In this document: piece by piece, positions 25,889 to 34,931 of the stretch
Numbering within the stretch: the first letter of the stretch is position 1
How the letters are laid out: each line of letters begins with the position of its first letter
NCBI RefSeq assembly: GCF_016907835.1
Contig: NZ_JAFBCT010000001.1
Span: forward strand, 124,001-188,000
DNA from: Agromyces cerinus
GTDB taxonomy: Bacteria; Actinomycetota; Actinomycetes; Actinomycetales; Microbacteriaceae
Direction: 5' to 3'
Length of the DNA stretch: 64,000 bases
The notes under the pieces: model-generated
What the model saw: only the letters and a program-made list of their open reading frames with translations
Database searches by the model: none
Told to the model about the DNA's origin: nothing
Translations under genes and position numbers: made by a program

Positions 25889-26878
25889 ATGCAGACTCGC
25901 ACGCTCGGCCGCACCGCCCGAACGGTCTCGGTCATCGGCCTCGGCACCTGGCAGCTCGGCGCCGACTGGGGCGAGGTCGCCGAGGCCGACGCCTTCGCCG
26001 TGCTCGACGCGGCCCACGATGCCGGTGTCACCTTCTTCGACACGGCCGACGTCTACGGCGACGGCCGGAGCGAGTCGCTCATCGGCGCGTGGCTCCGCGC
26101 CAACCCCGGCTCCGGCGTCACGGTCGCCACGAAGATGGGCAGGCGCCTGCCGCAGGAGCACGCCAACTACTCCGCCGAGCACTTCCGCGCGTGGATCGAC
26201 CGCTCGCGGGCGAACCTCGGCGTCGACACCCTCGACCTCGTGCAGCTGCACTGCCCGCCGACCTCGGTCTACGGCGACGACCGGGTCTTCGACGCACTCG
26301 ACGCACTCGTCGATGACGGCTCGATCGCCGCCTACGGCGTGAGCGTCGAGCGGGTCGACGAGGCGCTCACCGCCATCGCGCGACCGCACGTCGCGACCGT
26401 GCAGATCATCCTGAACGCGTTCCGGTTGAAGCCGCTCGACCAGGTGCTGCCGGCCGCCGTGGAGGCAGGGGTCGGCATCATCGCCCGGGTGCCGCTCGCG
26501 AGCGGCCTGCTCTCGGGCCGCTACACGAACGACACGATCTTCGCCGCGAACGACCACCGCAGCTTCAACCGCCATGGCGAGGCGTTCGACGTGGGCGAGA
26601 CCTTCTCGGGCGTCGACTACGAGACGGGCGTGCGCGCGGCATCCGAGTTCACCGCGCTCGCCCGCGAGGCGGCGCCGACCGCATCGCCCGCCCAGGTCGC
26701 CCTCGCGTGGATCGCCGCGCAGCCGGGCGTGAGCTCGGTGATTCCGGGTGCGCGCTCGCCGCAGCAGGCGCGGGCGAACGCCGAGGCCGGGGTGCTGCGC
26801 CTCCCGCCGACGTTCGACGGGGCGGTGCGCGAGCTCTACGACCGCGAGATCCGCGCGGCGGTGCACGAGCGCTGGTAA
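25889..26878 (+). CDS. aldo/keto reductase (AKR11/12-like)
   Basis: 329 residues. MQTRTLGRTARTVSVIGLGT start, catalytic Asp/Tyr in TFFDTADVYGDG, Lys in ATKMGRR and His in LVQLHCPP. Cofactor-binding end VIPGARSPQQARANAEA. NADPH-dependent reduction of a carbonyl. TGGAGC lies before the ATG. It is single and its partner, if any, is the divergent GyrI-like gene. Confidence 0.93.
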   Translation: MQTRTLGRTARTVSVIGLGTWQLGADWGEVAEADAFAVLDAAHDAGVTFFDTADVYGDGRSESLIGAWLRANPGSGVTVATKMGRRLPQEHANYSAEHFRAWIDRSRANLGVDTLDLVQLHCPPTSVYGDDRVFDALDALVDDGSIAAYGVSVERVDEALTAIARPHVATVQIILNAFRLKPLDQVLPAAVEAGVGIIARVPLASGLLSGRYTNDTIFAANDHRSFNRHGEAFDVGETFSGVDYETGVRAASEFTALAREAAPTASPAQVALAWIAAQPGVSSVIPGARSPQQARANAEAGVLRLPPTFDGAVRELYDREIRAAVHERW

Positions 26879-27121
26879 CCGGTCGCCCGCTCCGCGACAC
26901 CCGGTGGGGAATCGCCGGAATACCCCCATTTCGGGGCACAACGTCGATACGCTGCACAGGTGTGGTGTTAGCGGGGGGCTGACAGTGACGATTCCGGGGG
27001 CATGTCGCGGCGACGATTCGTCGTGCCGTGCGCACGGACCCGGGGTCGACACGACCCTCCTTCGACCCGTCGAACCGACGGGCAGATCCGAACACTCGGT
27101 CAGTACGAAGGAAGGAATCGA

Positions 27122-27778
27122 ATGATCACCAAACGAGTCATGACGTTCGGGCGCAGCGGGACCGCCGCGGTGCATCTCGAGGGTGGCGCGGGCAGGCGCA
27201 GGGCCGACCGGTTGCTCGGTCTCGCGCTCGCCGGCCTGATCGTGGTCACGCTCGGCATCGCCGGCCAGGCGCAGAGCGCCGAGGCGGCGGCGGATCTCGC
27301 GCACGCGAAGCAACTCGCGGTCGACCAGGTGGGCGGCCAGGTCGGCATCGGCGCCGCAGGCGTCGACATCGCGGCGATCCGGGATGCCGCGGCCGCGCGC
27401 TCGGCGACCGAAGCGCTGCGCGGTGCGCTCGATGCGCACCATGAGGCGGTCGCCGCGCAGCAGGCCGCGGCAGCCGTGCAGCTCGCCGCCGAGGCGGCGG
27501 CGGCCGAGGCGGCGGCCGCAGCGGCCGCCGAAGCCGAGGCCGAGCAGGTCGCCGACGAGGGCGATGACTGGTCGGGTGAACCGGATGCCGCGGCATCCGC
27601 TTCGAGCGAGGCGACCGAGGAAGCCCCGGCGGCCGCTCCGGCAGCCGACCCGTACACCTCCGAGTTCTATCCGGGCCTTCCCCCGGCACCGCGTGACGAG
27701 GACTGCGGACCGTGCACCGGCAAGGAGATGGTGCCGGTCTACTACAACGGCTCGTACGTGTGGGGCTGCGACGCCTGA
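27122..27778 (+). CDS. Ala/Glu-rich membrane-anchored or secreted protein, function unknown
   Basis: 218 residues. AAGGAAGGAA precedes the ATG. One hydrophobic helix at about 30-48 (LLGLALAGLIVVTLGIAG) can serve as signal anchor. Residues 60-145 are an uninterrupted Ala/Glu helix-former, mostly AAEAAA-type, likely a rod or coiled coil. The end, CGPCTGKEMVPVYYNGSYVW followed by GCDA, holds four Cys. No family recognised. Its composition resembles actinobacterial wall-associated proteins. It is convergent with phosphoketolase. Confidence 0.8.
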   Translation: MITKRVMTFGRSGTAAVHLEGGAGRRRADRLLGLALAGLIVVTLGIAGQAQSAEAAADLAHAKQLAVDQVGGQVGIGAAGVDIAAIRDAAAARSATEALRGALDAHHEAVAAQQAAAAVQLAAEAAAAEAAAAAAAEAEAEQVADEGDDWSGEPDAAASASSEATEEAPAAAPAADPYTSEFYPGLPPAPRDEDCGPCTGKEMVPVYYNGSYVWGCDA

Positions 27779-27794
27779 CCGGAACGGATCGGTG

Positions 27795-27826
27795 CGGCGG
27801 GCGCTCGGGAGACCGGGCGCCCGCCG
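27795..27826. terminator. bidirectional terminator
   Basis: CGGCGGGCGC (27795-27804) and GCGCCCGCCG (27817-27826) form a 10-bp stem followed on the + strand by TCGTTTCG, between convergent genes. Confidence 0.8.
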
Positions 27827-27845
27827 TCGTTTCGCGTTCCGGTCG

Positions 27846-30299
27846 CTACGCCCGGGGAGGCGTGGCGAACCGCCAGGCCGTGATCCAGTCGGGATCCTCG
27901 CCGTGCTCGTATGCGTACTCGCGGGCACGACTGCGGGCCGCGTGCCATTCATCGGCGATCTCCGCGATGCCGGTGCGACCCTCGAGGCCCGGCACCCGGT
28001 GCAGCACGTCGAGCGCGAGTCGATACCGGTCGAGGTCGTTCAGGTGCAGCATGTCGAACGGCGTCGTCGTCGTGCCGCGCTCGACGAAGCCCCGCACGTG
28101 CAGGTTCCGGTGGTTGGCGCGCCGGTAGGCGAGCTGGTGGATGACCGACGGGTACCCGTGGAACGCGAAGATCACCGGGGCGTGGGTCGTGAACATCGCG
28201 TCGAATGCCCGGTGGGGGAGCCCGTGCGGGTGGTGCGACGGGTCCTGCAGGCGCATGAGGTCGACCACGTTCACGACGCGCACCCGGAGGTCGGGCAGTC
28301 GCTCGCGCAGCAGTTGCGCCGCCGCCACGGTCTCCATGGTCGGCACGTCGCCCGCGCAGGCCATGACGACGTCGGGCACGGATGCCGCGGGGTCGGCCGC
28401 GTCGTAGCCCGGCTCGTTGCCCGCCTCCGCCCAGATGCCGATGCCCTGCTCGACGTGCGCCTCCGCTTCAGCGAGGGTCATCCACTGCGGTGCCGGCTGC
28501 TTGCCCGCCACGATCACGTTCACCCGGTTCTGCGTGTCGAAGGCGTGCCGCATCACGGCGAGCAGCGTGTTCGCGTCGGGCGGCAGGTAGACGCGCGCCA
28601 CGTCGGCCTGCTTGTTCACCACGATGTTGAGGAAGCCCGGGTCCTGGTGCGAGAAGCCGTTGTGGTCCTGACGCCACACGTGCGAGGAGAGCAGGAAGTT
28701 GAGCGACGCGAGGTCGCCGCGCCATGGCACCCGGCTCGCCGACTCGAGCCACTTCGCGTGCTGGTTGACCATCGAATCGACGATGTGGATGAACGCCTCG
28801 TAGCTCGTGATGAGCCCATGCCGCCCGGTGAGCAGGTACCCCTCCAGCATGCCCTGCATGAGGTGCTCGCTCAGGGCCTCGATCACGCGGCCCTCACGGG
28901 CCAGGTGCTCGTCGAGTGGATCCAGCGCCTCCGCCCAGACGCGCGCGGTCACGTCGAACACGGCACCCAGCCGGTTGGAGAGCACCTCGTCCGGGCCGAA
29001 GAGCCGCACATCGTCGGGATTGCGGCGCATGAGCTCCGCGAACCATTCGCCGAGGACCCTCGTCGACTCCGCCGAGTCGCCCCGGTCGCCGGGATCGACG
29101 TCGAGAGCGAAGGCGTCGAGCTGCGGCAGGTCGAGGGACCGCACGATGCCGCCGTTCGTGATCGGGGACGCGCTCATCCGCAGGTCGCCGTGCGGCCGCA
29201 GCGCGTCGAGGTCCGCGACCGGCCGTCCGTCCCGGTCGAAGAGCTCCTCGGGCCGGTACGACCGCAGCCACGCCTCGAGCATCGCGAGGTGCTCGGGGTT
29301 CTCGCGCACGGCGGCGAGCGGCACCTGGTGTGCGCGGAAGGTGCCCTCCACCTGCACGCCGTCGACCATGCGGGGGCCGGTCCACCCCTTCGGCGTGCGC
29401 AGCACGATGGCCGGCCAGCGGGGCGCCGCCTCGGCGAACGCGCCGGCCGCGGCATCCGCCCGGATCGCGGCGATGCGCTCGTAGGCGACGTCGACGGCGT
29501 CGGCCATGCGGCCGTGCACGGCCATCGGGTCCTCGCCGTCGAACCCGCCGGTCACGAGCAGTGGTTCGTAGCCGTTGCCACGGAAGAAGTCGACGAGCTC
29601 GGCCTCCGGGATGCGCGCGAGCAGCGTCGGGTTGGCGATCTTGTAGCCATTCAGGTGCAGGATCGGCAGCACCGCGCCATCCGTCACCGGGTTCAGGAAG
29701 GAGTGGCCGCGCCAGCTCGCCGCGAGCGGACCGGTCTCTGCCTCGCCGTCGCCGATCACGCAGGCGACGACGAGTCCCGGATTGTCGAGCGCTGCTCCGT
29801 ACGCGTGCATGAGCGAGTATCCGAGCTCACCGCCCTCGTTGATCGAGCCGGGAGTCTCGGGCGCCGCGTGCGACGGGATCCCGCCCGGGAACGAGAACTG
29901 GCGGAACAGCCGTCGCATCCCCTCGGCATCCGCTCCGATCGCGGGGAAGAGCTCCGAATAGGTCCCGTCGAGCCACGTGTTCGCGACCATGGCGGGCCCG
30001 CCGTGGCCCGGCCCGCAGACGTAGATCGTCGGCGTGCCGCGTTCGACGATCGCCCGGTTGAGGTGGGCGTAGACGAGGCTCAGTCCGGGAGAGGTGCCCC
30101 AGTGCCCGAGTAGTCGCGGCTTGATGTCGCCGGGCTCGAGCGGACGGGTGAGCAGCGGGTTCGCCAGCAGGTAGATCTGGCCGACGCTGAGATAGTTCGC
30201 GGCACGCCACCAAGCGTCGACGACCTCGAGTGGCACGGATGCCCCGCGCCCATGGTGCTCGTGCGTTTCCTCGTGCTCGTGCTCGCCTGCCTCGGACAT
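27846..30299 (-). CDS. xfp: phosphoketolase (xylulose-5-P/fructose-6-P)
   Basis: 817 residues, full length. TPP enzyme: [76 protein letters not shown] (cofactor region) and [19 protein letters not shown]. It splits xylulose 5-phosphate or fructose 6-phosphate with phosphate into acetyl phosphate plus glyceraldehyde 3-phosphate or erythrose 4-phosphate. No acetate kinase or phosphotransacetylase gene lies beside it. An unusual His/Glu-rich stretch, [10 protein letters not shown], sits in the first 17 residues. AGGGGAAGCC precedes the ATG, and TAGGCT near 30332-30337 on the same strand could be its -10 box. Confidence 0.95.
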   Translation of the reverse strand: MSEAGEHEHEETHEHHGRGASVPLEVVDAWWRAANYLSVGQIYLLANPLLTRPLEPGDIKPRLLGHWGTSPGLSLVYAHLNRAIVERGTPTIYVCGPGHGGPAMVANTWLDGTYSELFPAIGADAEGMRRLFRQFSFPGGIPSHAAPETPGSINEGGELGYSLMHAYGAALDNPGLVVACVIGDGEAETGPLAASWRGHSFLNPVTDGAVLPILHLNGYKIANPTLLARIPEAELVDFFRGNGYEPLLVTGGFDGEDPMAVHGRMADAVDVAYERIAAIRADAAAGAFAEAAPRWPAIVLRTPKGWTGPRMVDGVQVEGTFRAHQVPLAAVRENPEHLAMLEAWLRSYRPEELFDRDGRPVADLDALRPHGDLRMSASPITNGGIVRSLDLPQLDAFALDVDPGDRGDSAESTRVLGEWFAELMRRNPDDVRLFGPDEVLSNRLGAVFDVTARVWAEALDPLDEHLAREGRVIEALSEHLMQGMLEGYLLTGRHGLITSYEAFIHIVDSMVNQHAKWLESASRVPWRGDLASLNFLLSSHVWRQDHNGFSHQDPGFLNIVVNKQADVARVYLPPDANTLLAVMRHAFDTQNRVNVIVAGKQPAPQWMTLAEAEAHVEQGIGIWAEAGNEPGYDAADPAASVPDVVMACAGDVPTMETVAAAQLLRERLPDLRVRVVNVVDLMRLQDPSHHPHGLPHRAFDAMFTTHAPVIFAFHGYPSVIHQLAYRRANHRNLHVRGFVERGTTTTPFDMLHLNDLDRYRLALDVLHRVPGLEGRTGIAEIADEWHAARSRAREYAYEHGEDPDWITAWRFATPPRA

Positions 30300-30362
30300 G
30301 GCTTCCCCTGTCGGCTCAAGTGCCCTTCGAGCCTAGGTCGGTCGGGAGACGGGCACCACCGA

Positions 30363-30368
30363 TAGGGT
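30363..30368 (+). promoter_or_regulatory. -10 element upstream of the AEC transporter leader
   Basis: TAGGGT lies 8 nt before an ATG at 30377 that opens a 14-codon leader ORF. The opposite-strand TAGGCT for phosphoketolase lies about 30 nt away, so two divergent promoters are packed tightly together. Confidence 0.5.
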
Positions 30369-30376
30369 CGAAGGCG

Positions 30377-30421
30377 ATGAGCCCCGCTTCGCACCCCGAC
30401 GTCCGCGGGGGCAGTGCGTGA
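30377..30421 (+). CDS. possible 14-codon leader ORF overlapping the AEC transporter start
   Basis: ATG at 30377 reads MSPASHPDVRGGSA and stops at TGA 30419-30421. That stop overlaps the GTG start (30418) of the permease gene by two bases, an arrangement that supports coupled translation. A TAGGGT -10 box 8 nt before the ATG suggests the message begins at about this codon. It could be a real leaderless leader peptide or chance; the sequence itself is not recognisable. Confidence 0.35.
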   Translation: MSPASHPDVRGGSA

Positions 30422-31338
30422 TCCAGATCTTCACCGGCTTCGCCGTGATCGCGCTCGCCGTCTTCGTCGGCTGGATCGCCGGCCGCACCGGCGTGCTGGG
30501 GCCCGAGGCCCGGCCCATGCTCGCCCGGCTGAACTTCAGCGTGCTCGCGCCGTTCCTGCTGTTCTCGGTGCTCGCGCAGGCCGACGTCGGCGCGCTCTTC
30601 TCGGTGCTGCTCCCGGTGTCCGCGATCGCGGCCGTCGCCATGATGCTCGTGTTCGGCCTCGTGGCGATGCTCGTCTGGCGGCGCAGCCTCGAGCACACGG
30701 TGATCGGCTCGCTCGCGTCGGGCTACGTGAACGGCAACAACTTCGGCATCCCGATCGCGGTCTACATGCTCGGCGACGCGGCGTACTCGGCGCCCGTCGT
30801 GCTGCTGCAGCTGCTGCTGTTCGCGCCAGTGGCGCTCGCCATCCTCGGCGCCCGAGTGCACGGCCACACCTCGGTGGCGGCGATCGTGCGCACGACGTTC
30901 ACGAACCCGATCATCATCGGCTCCCTCGCCGGAGTGCTCGTGTCGGTGTCGGGCATCGAGCTGCCGCCGATCGTGATGGAGCCCATCGACCTCATCGGGC
31001 ACGCCGCCGTGCCGCTCATGCTCATCGCGTACGGACTGTCGCTGCACGGGCAGCGTCTGTTCGCGCCGGGGAGCGGCCGTCGAGAGGTCGTGCTCGCGAC
31101 CGCACTGAAGCTCGTCGCGATGCCGCTCACCGCATGGGCGATCGGCGCCTTCCTCTTCGGGCTCGACGGCATCGAGCTCTACGCGGTGACGGTGCTCGCG
31201 GCGCTGCCGACGGCGCAGAACGTCTTCGTCTACGCCCAGCGCTACGAGACCGCCGAGGTCGTCGCCCGCGACACGGTCTTCCTGACGACGATCGGCTCGG
31301 TGCCGGTGCTGCTCGCGGTGGCGCTCCTGCTCGGCTGA
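30418..31338 (+). CDS. AEC (auxin efflux carrier) family transporter
   Basis: 306 residues, about 10 hydrophobic helices. Features of the family: early AGRTGVLGPEARPMLARLNF, the break GYVNGNNFGIPIAVYMLGD, and the second half TALKLVAMPLTAWAIGAFLF with PTAQNVFVYAQRY. Bacterial members move malate, malonate or other organic acids. GTG at 30418 is the start that begins just before the first helix; GGGGGC lies upstream and a short leader ORF ends on it. It is divergent from phosphoketolase. Confidence 0.9.
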   Translation: MIQIFTGFAVIALAVFVGWIAGRTGVLGPEARPMLARLNFSVLAPFLLFSVLAQADVGALFSVLLPVSAIAAVAMMLVFGLVAMLVWRRSLEHTVIGSLASGYVNGNNFGIPIAVYMLGDAAYSAPVVLLQLLLFAPVALAILGARVHGHTSVAAIVRTTFTNPIIIGSLAGVLVSVSGIELPPIVMEPIDLIGHAAVPLMLIAYGLSLHGQRLFAPGSGRREVVLATALKLVAMPLTAWAIGAFLFGLDGIELYAVTVLAALPTAQNVFVYAQRYETAEVVARDTVFLTTIGSVPVLLAVALLLG

Positions 31339-31399
31339 GCCCCCCGAGACGGGAGGGCGGCTGGTGCGCGTCCTCCCGGGCGCACACCGTCGCGGAGTC

Positions 31400-33613
31400 C
31401 TACTCGGGGAGCGAGGGGCCCGGCGACGAGGTCGGCGACGGGGATGCGGCCTCGGCCGACGCCGGCCAATCGTGGAACCACCTCGCCCAGCGCTCCGCGC
31501 GCCAGCCCTGCGGTCGGAGCAGCTTGCGTCGCGCCGCGAGATCCTTCGTGAAGGCATCGGTGCGCACTGCATCGCGGAGCTTCATCGGCGCGGGGATCGC
31601 GGCGATCGCCCGAGCGTCGACGTCGGCGACGTCGGTGCGCGCAGCCACGACGATCGGAACCGGTGCGTAGAGCGGTTCGACGAAGACGAAGATCGCCACG
31701 ATCAGGAGGGCCACGGCGCTCCAGATCAGCCCCTCGAGCGGGGGACGAGCCCAGGCGTAGATCGCGAACCATGCGCAGACGACGGCGCCGCCGACGTAGA
31801 ACGCGCGGGGGATCGAGCTCAGTACGAGCCAGTGGCGGGGCTCGATCGGGCACCGGTCCCACTCCCGCGACCGCCGCGTGACCGTCGAGAGGCGCTGGTT
31901 CAGCCAGATCAGCACGGCGAGGACGAGCCCCGAGGCGATGAGCCAGCTCCACGGGTTCAGGCCGTCGGGGTCGGTCACGAACGAGGCCGCGTCGATGGCG
32001 GCCGGCACCGCCTCCGCGACATCGCGACCGCCCGGGAACACCCCGATCATGAAGCCGATCGCACCGGCGATCCAGCTCGCGAAGGTCGCGAAGGCGGCGT
32101 AGACGCCCGGCAGCCCGGGCAGGATCGCGGCGATCACGACGGCGGCGAGCATGTTGACGCCGAGCGACTTCTTGTCGATGACCGAGAGCCGGTTCTCGAC
32201 CAGGGCGACCGCGGCGGGGGCCGGCGGGAAGTCGGGTCCGAGCAGTTGCCGCGCTGTCGGCTCGACGACCTGGATCGTGTTCTGGAAGTACACCGAGTGG
32301 TCGAGGAAGGGCTGGCTGGTGTTGTGCACGGCGTGCTCTTCGGGCCCCGTCGAGGTGGAGCCGGATCCCCCGGGGAAGTAGGCGTTCCGCCAGCGTTCGC
32401 GGCGGCCGGGCGCCGTGTCGGCGATGGGGCCCGCCGAGAACGGATCCCAGATCGCCCAGTGATTCGTCCACTGCACTCCGTCGCCTGCGCCGGGTTCGGC
32501 GTTGCGATCGATCCACTTCTTCACGGGGCGGTACTCGTCGGGCCGGCCGAGCCATCGGTCGCGTCCGAGCAGCACGACCGCCGCGCCGACCGTGGTCAGG
32601 CGGTTCACGTTGAACTCGCTCGGCTTCAGCTCCTCGAAGAGGGCGTACGTCGCGACCGCGGCACCCTGCGAGTGGGCGAAGAGGTGCACGTCGCCGTCGT
32701 CGCCGACGAGCTCCTTCGCCCGGGCGAGGGCGTCGCGCACGACGAGGCGCATGGCCGAGGCGCGCACGGGGCGCTCCTTCCAGGCGGCGACGTCGCCGAT
32801 CGATTCGATGATGCCGTCGATGACCCCCTGTGCGACGTTCTTGAACCACGGGATCAGCAGGAGCGGGCTGATGAGCGGCAGGATCGGCGTCAGCACGGTG
32901 GCGAGCAGCACGAGGAAGACCCACGTGACGGCGAACGCGACCGTGCAGACGGCGAGTCGCACGACGTCGATGGCGAGGTCGACGCCCCTCGGGAGCGTTC
33001 GGGGCACGCCGGGCGCCTTGGTCCAGTGCTGCACGAGCGTGTACCAGGGAACGAGCACCATGGTGCCGAGGAAGAGGTCGAGCACGCGCCAGATCGTGCG
33101 CCACATGAAGACGACGGCCCACTGGAAGATCTCGCCGCGATTCATCGGCACGAAGGACTCCGACCAGCGAGCCTCGATGATCGCGAACTTCTGCACGACG
33201 TCGTCGGTCTCGTCGGCCGGTGCGCCCGCCGCCTGCGCGAGGGGCCCCGGGTACCGCACGGTCGCCGTGATCATCGGCAGGTCGCCCGACAGGTCGGACG
33301 TGCGGATGTCGACGCCGTGGCGCTCGTCGGCGCCGATCACCCGATCGCGTGCGAGCCAGTCCATGCGTCCGAGCAGCGGTTCTGCCCATTCGAGCAGGAT
33401 CTGGCTGCGGTAGGCGTTGCCCATGCCGTGCACGACCACGAGCGCCCGGTCGAACGGCTGGTCATCGGATGCCTCGGACTGGCGCCCGGTCGTCGAATCG
33501 GCCGTGCCGGGCGCGGCGTCGTCGGTGACGTCGGTGACGTCGGTGACGACGTCAGTGTCCGACGGTGCTGTGGCTGCTGACTCGTCTGGCGTGGGGCTGG
33601 GTGCGATCCGCAT
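31400..33613 (-). CDS. large membrane protein with alpha/beta-hydrolase motifs
   Basis: 737 residues. A disordered N-terminus of 50 residues includes VTDVTDVTDD. Hydrolase elements are split by helices: ALVVVHGMGNAYRS (strand and oxyanion loop) near residue 57, a membrane block at about 165-250, and the nucleophile elbow HLFAHSQGAAVATYALFEEL near 305. A second group of helices follows (about 495-600 and 620-660). The lipase-like Ser in AHSQGA would be the nucleophile. This arrangement, a serine hydrolase core interleaved with membrane segments, is seen in uncharacterised actinobacterial proteins; a lipid or envelope substrate is a guess. The reading frame is intact. Confidence 0.8.
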   Translation of the reverse strand: MRIAPSPTPDESAATAPSDTDVVTDVTDVTDDAAPGTADSTTGRQSEASDDQPFDRALVVVHGMGNAYRSQILLEWAEPLLGRMDWLARDRVIGADERHGVDIRTSDLSGDLPMITATVRYPGPLAQAAGAPADETDDVVQKFAIIEARWSESFVPMNRGEIFQWAVVFMWRTIWRVLDLFLGTMVLVPWYTLVQHWTKAPGVPRTLPRGVDLAIDVVRLAVCTVAFAVTWVFLVLLATVLTPILPLISPLLLIPWFKNVAQGVIDGIIESIGDVAAWKERPVRASAMRLVVRDALARAKELVGDDGDVHLFAHSQGAAVATYALFEELKPSEFNVNRLTTVGAAVVLLGRDRWLGRPDEYRPVKKWIDRNAEPGAGDGVQWTNHWAIWDPFSAGPIADTAPGRRERWRNAYFPGGSGSTSTGPEEHAVHNTSQPFLDHSVYFQNTIQVVEPTARQLLGPDFPPAPAAVALVENRLSVIDKKSLGVNMLAAVVIAAILPGLPGVYAAFATFASWIAGAIGFMIGVFPGGRDVAEAVPAAIDAASFVTDPDGLNPWSWLIASGLVLAVLIWLNQRLSTVTRRSREWDRCPIEPRHWLVLSSIPRAFYVGGAVVCAWFAIYAWARPPLEGLIWSAVALLIVAIFVFVEPLYAPVPIVVAARTDVADVDARAIAAIPAPMKLRDAVRTDAFTKDLAARRKLLRPQGWRAERWARWFHDWPASAEAASPSPTSSPGPSLPE

Positions 33614-33696
33614 GGATTCTCCTCGAGCGAGTGCGTCTCAGCGAACGCTAGCGGCTCGACCCGCCCCCTGTCGCCTGTGTCATCGCGGAGACCTCG

Positions 33697-33993
33697 TCAG
33701 TGCAGGCCCTGACCCGCTCGCGCGATGCGGCGGCGGCGCATCGCCCCATAGACGGCGAGCAGGCGCGGCACGACGAGGTACACGGCGAGCGGCACGACCA
33801 CCACGGTGAGTGCGAAGGCGCGGAGCACAGGATGCCACGACTCGGAGATCGGCCCGATGAGGATCATTCCGACGGCGACGAGGGGGAAGATCGCGAGCCA
33901 GGTGATGACGGCGCGCACGTGGACCGAGGGCGGCGCGGGGGGTGCGACGGGGGTCGGGATGGCCGCTGCGGTGGCGGGGCCGGTGGTGCTCAT
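33697..33993 (-). CDS. small two-helix membrane protein under TetR control
   Basis: 98 residues. A Pro/Ala-rich N-terminus, then two hydrophobic helices (VITWLAIFPLVAVGMILIG and a second ending in VYLVVP) separated by ISESWHPVLRAF, and a basic end AMRRRRIARAG. AAGGGA precedes the ATG. It is divergent from a TetR gene, and the region between holds two inverted copies of an operator-like sequence; this is the likely regulated target. Function unknown. Confidence 0.85.
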   Translation of the reverse strand: MSTTGPATAAAIPTPVAPPAPPSVHVRAVITWLAIFPLVAVGMILIGPISESWHPVLRAFALTVVVVPLAVYLVVPRLLAVYGAMRRRRIARAGQGLH

Positions 33994-34012
33994 CTGTGGT
34001 TCCCTTCGATGA

Positions 34013-34076
34013 TTTCCAACTGAACGGTTGTAATTGAACCACGCCGGTCGTAGATTCGCAACCGTTCAGTTGGAAA
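34013..34076. promoter_or_regulatory. paired TetR operators in an 18-bp perfect inverted repeat
   Basis: TTTCCAACTGAACGGTTG (34013-34030) recurs as its exact complement CAACCGTTCAGTTGGAAA (34059-34076), 28 nt apart. Each arm has its own partial dyad (CAAC...GTTG), typical of a TetR site. One arm lies in the leader of the small membrane gene; the other abuts TAGGAT, the -10 element of the tetR gene. One repressor could thus control both directions. Confidence 0.8.
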
Positions 34077-34093
34077 ATTGCTAGGATGGCACC

Positions 34094-34720
34094 ATGGCCT
34101 GGGACGTCGAGCGCACGAAACGCCTCCTGCTCGATGCGGCGACGGCGGAGTTCAGCGAACACGGGCTGGCCGGTGCACGCATCGATCGCATCGCGGCGAA
34201 CGCCGGCGTCAACAAGGAGCGCATCTACCAGTACTTCGGCAAGAAGGACGAGCTCTTCGCCACCGTGCTCGGCACGCAGTTGCGCAGCACGATGGACGCG
34301 GTCCCGATGATCGGAGCGGGCCCGGCGGCAGCCGGCGACTACGCCGGACGGCTCTTCGATCACCACATCGCCGAGGCGACGATCCCGCGCCTGGTCTTCT
34401 GGGAGGGGCTCGAACGCGGCGAGAGCGCGGCGGCCGATGCCGCGCGCGCCGACTACCACCGCGTCAAGGTCGAGGGGTTCCAGAAGCTCCTGCCCGGTGT
34501 CGACCGGCGCAACGCCGCCGAACTCCTGCTCACGATCGTCACGCTCGTGAACGCCTGGCCGGTGCTCGGCCATCTCGATGAGCTGCTCGTCGGCGCCGAC
34601 GACCCGGTGGCCGATCGCCGCGCCGCGCGCCGGAGGTCGATCGTGCAGACGGTCGAGCTCCTCGCCGAGGCGGCGCAGCGCCGGTCGCCCGAGGGCGACC
34701 GGTCGGGTGCGGATCGCTGA
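34094..34720 (+). CDS. TetR family transcriptional regulator
   Basis: 208 residues. HTH in the first 50: RLLLDAATAEFSEHGLAGAR and the recognition helix region NAGVNKERIYQYFGKKDELF. The C-terminal ligand domain belongs to a common actinobacterial type (TetR_C with LVNAWPVLGHLDELL). TAGGAT (34082-34087) leaves 6 nt to the ATG, so the mRNA is probably leaderless. It is divergent from a small membrane protein and flanked by the repeat at 34013-34076. Confidence 0.93.
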   Translation: MAWDVERTKRLLLDAATAEFSEHGLAGARIDRIAANAGVNKERIYQYFGKKDELFATVLGTQLRSTMDAVPMIGAGPAAAGDYAGRLFDHHIAEATIPRLVFWEGLERGESAAADAARADYHRVKVEGFQKLLPGVDRRNAAELLLTIVTLVNAWPVLGHLDELLVGADDPVADRRAARRRSIVQTVELLAEAAQRRSPEGDRSGADR

Positions 34721-34735
34721 GATCCATCAGGAGTT

Positions 34736-34751
34736 TCAGGGATAACCCTGA
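34736..34751. promoter_or_regulatory. palindrome TCAGGG-ATAA-CCCTGA
   Basis: Six-base arms TCAGGG (34736-34741) and CCCTGA (34746-34751), extended by AT-rich flanks, lie about 180 nt upstream of the LGFP-repeat gene and 16 nt after the TetR stop. It looks like a regulator site of the LuxR/NarL-family kind; the cognate regulator is not in the window. Confidence 0.5.
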
Positions 34752-34931
34752 TTCGCGGCATCCGTCGACGCTCGTACTGTGAGTATCGATCGCCGCTCCG
34801 CGGACTGCAGGGGGAACTGTCACCGCGAGGTGGCGATCGGAAAGCCGGTCAGCACCGAGTCCCGAACACGAGGTGCAGGCCGGCTTCCCCCTTTTTGAGG
34901 CGCCGTCGGCGCACAGCAGAACGGCAGGGCG

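Noticed and set aside
34736..34751. Resemblance to a homing-endonuclease site (AGGGATAAC)
   Set aside because: Only a short match; the symmetric dyad is better explained as a regulator site.
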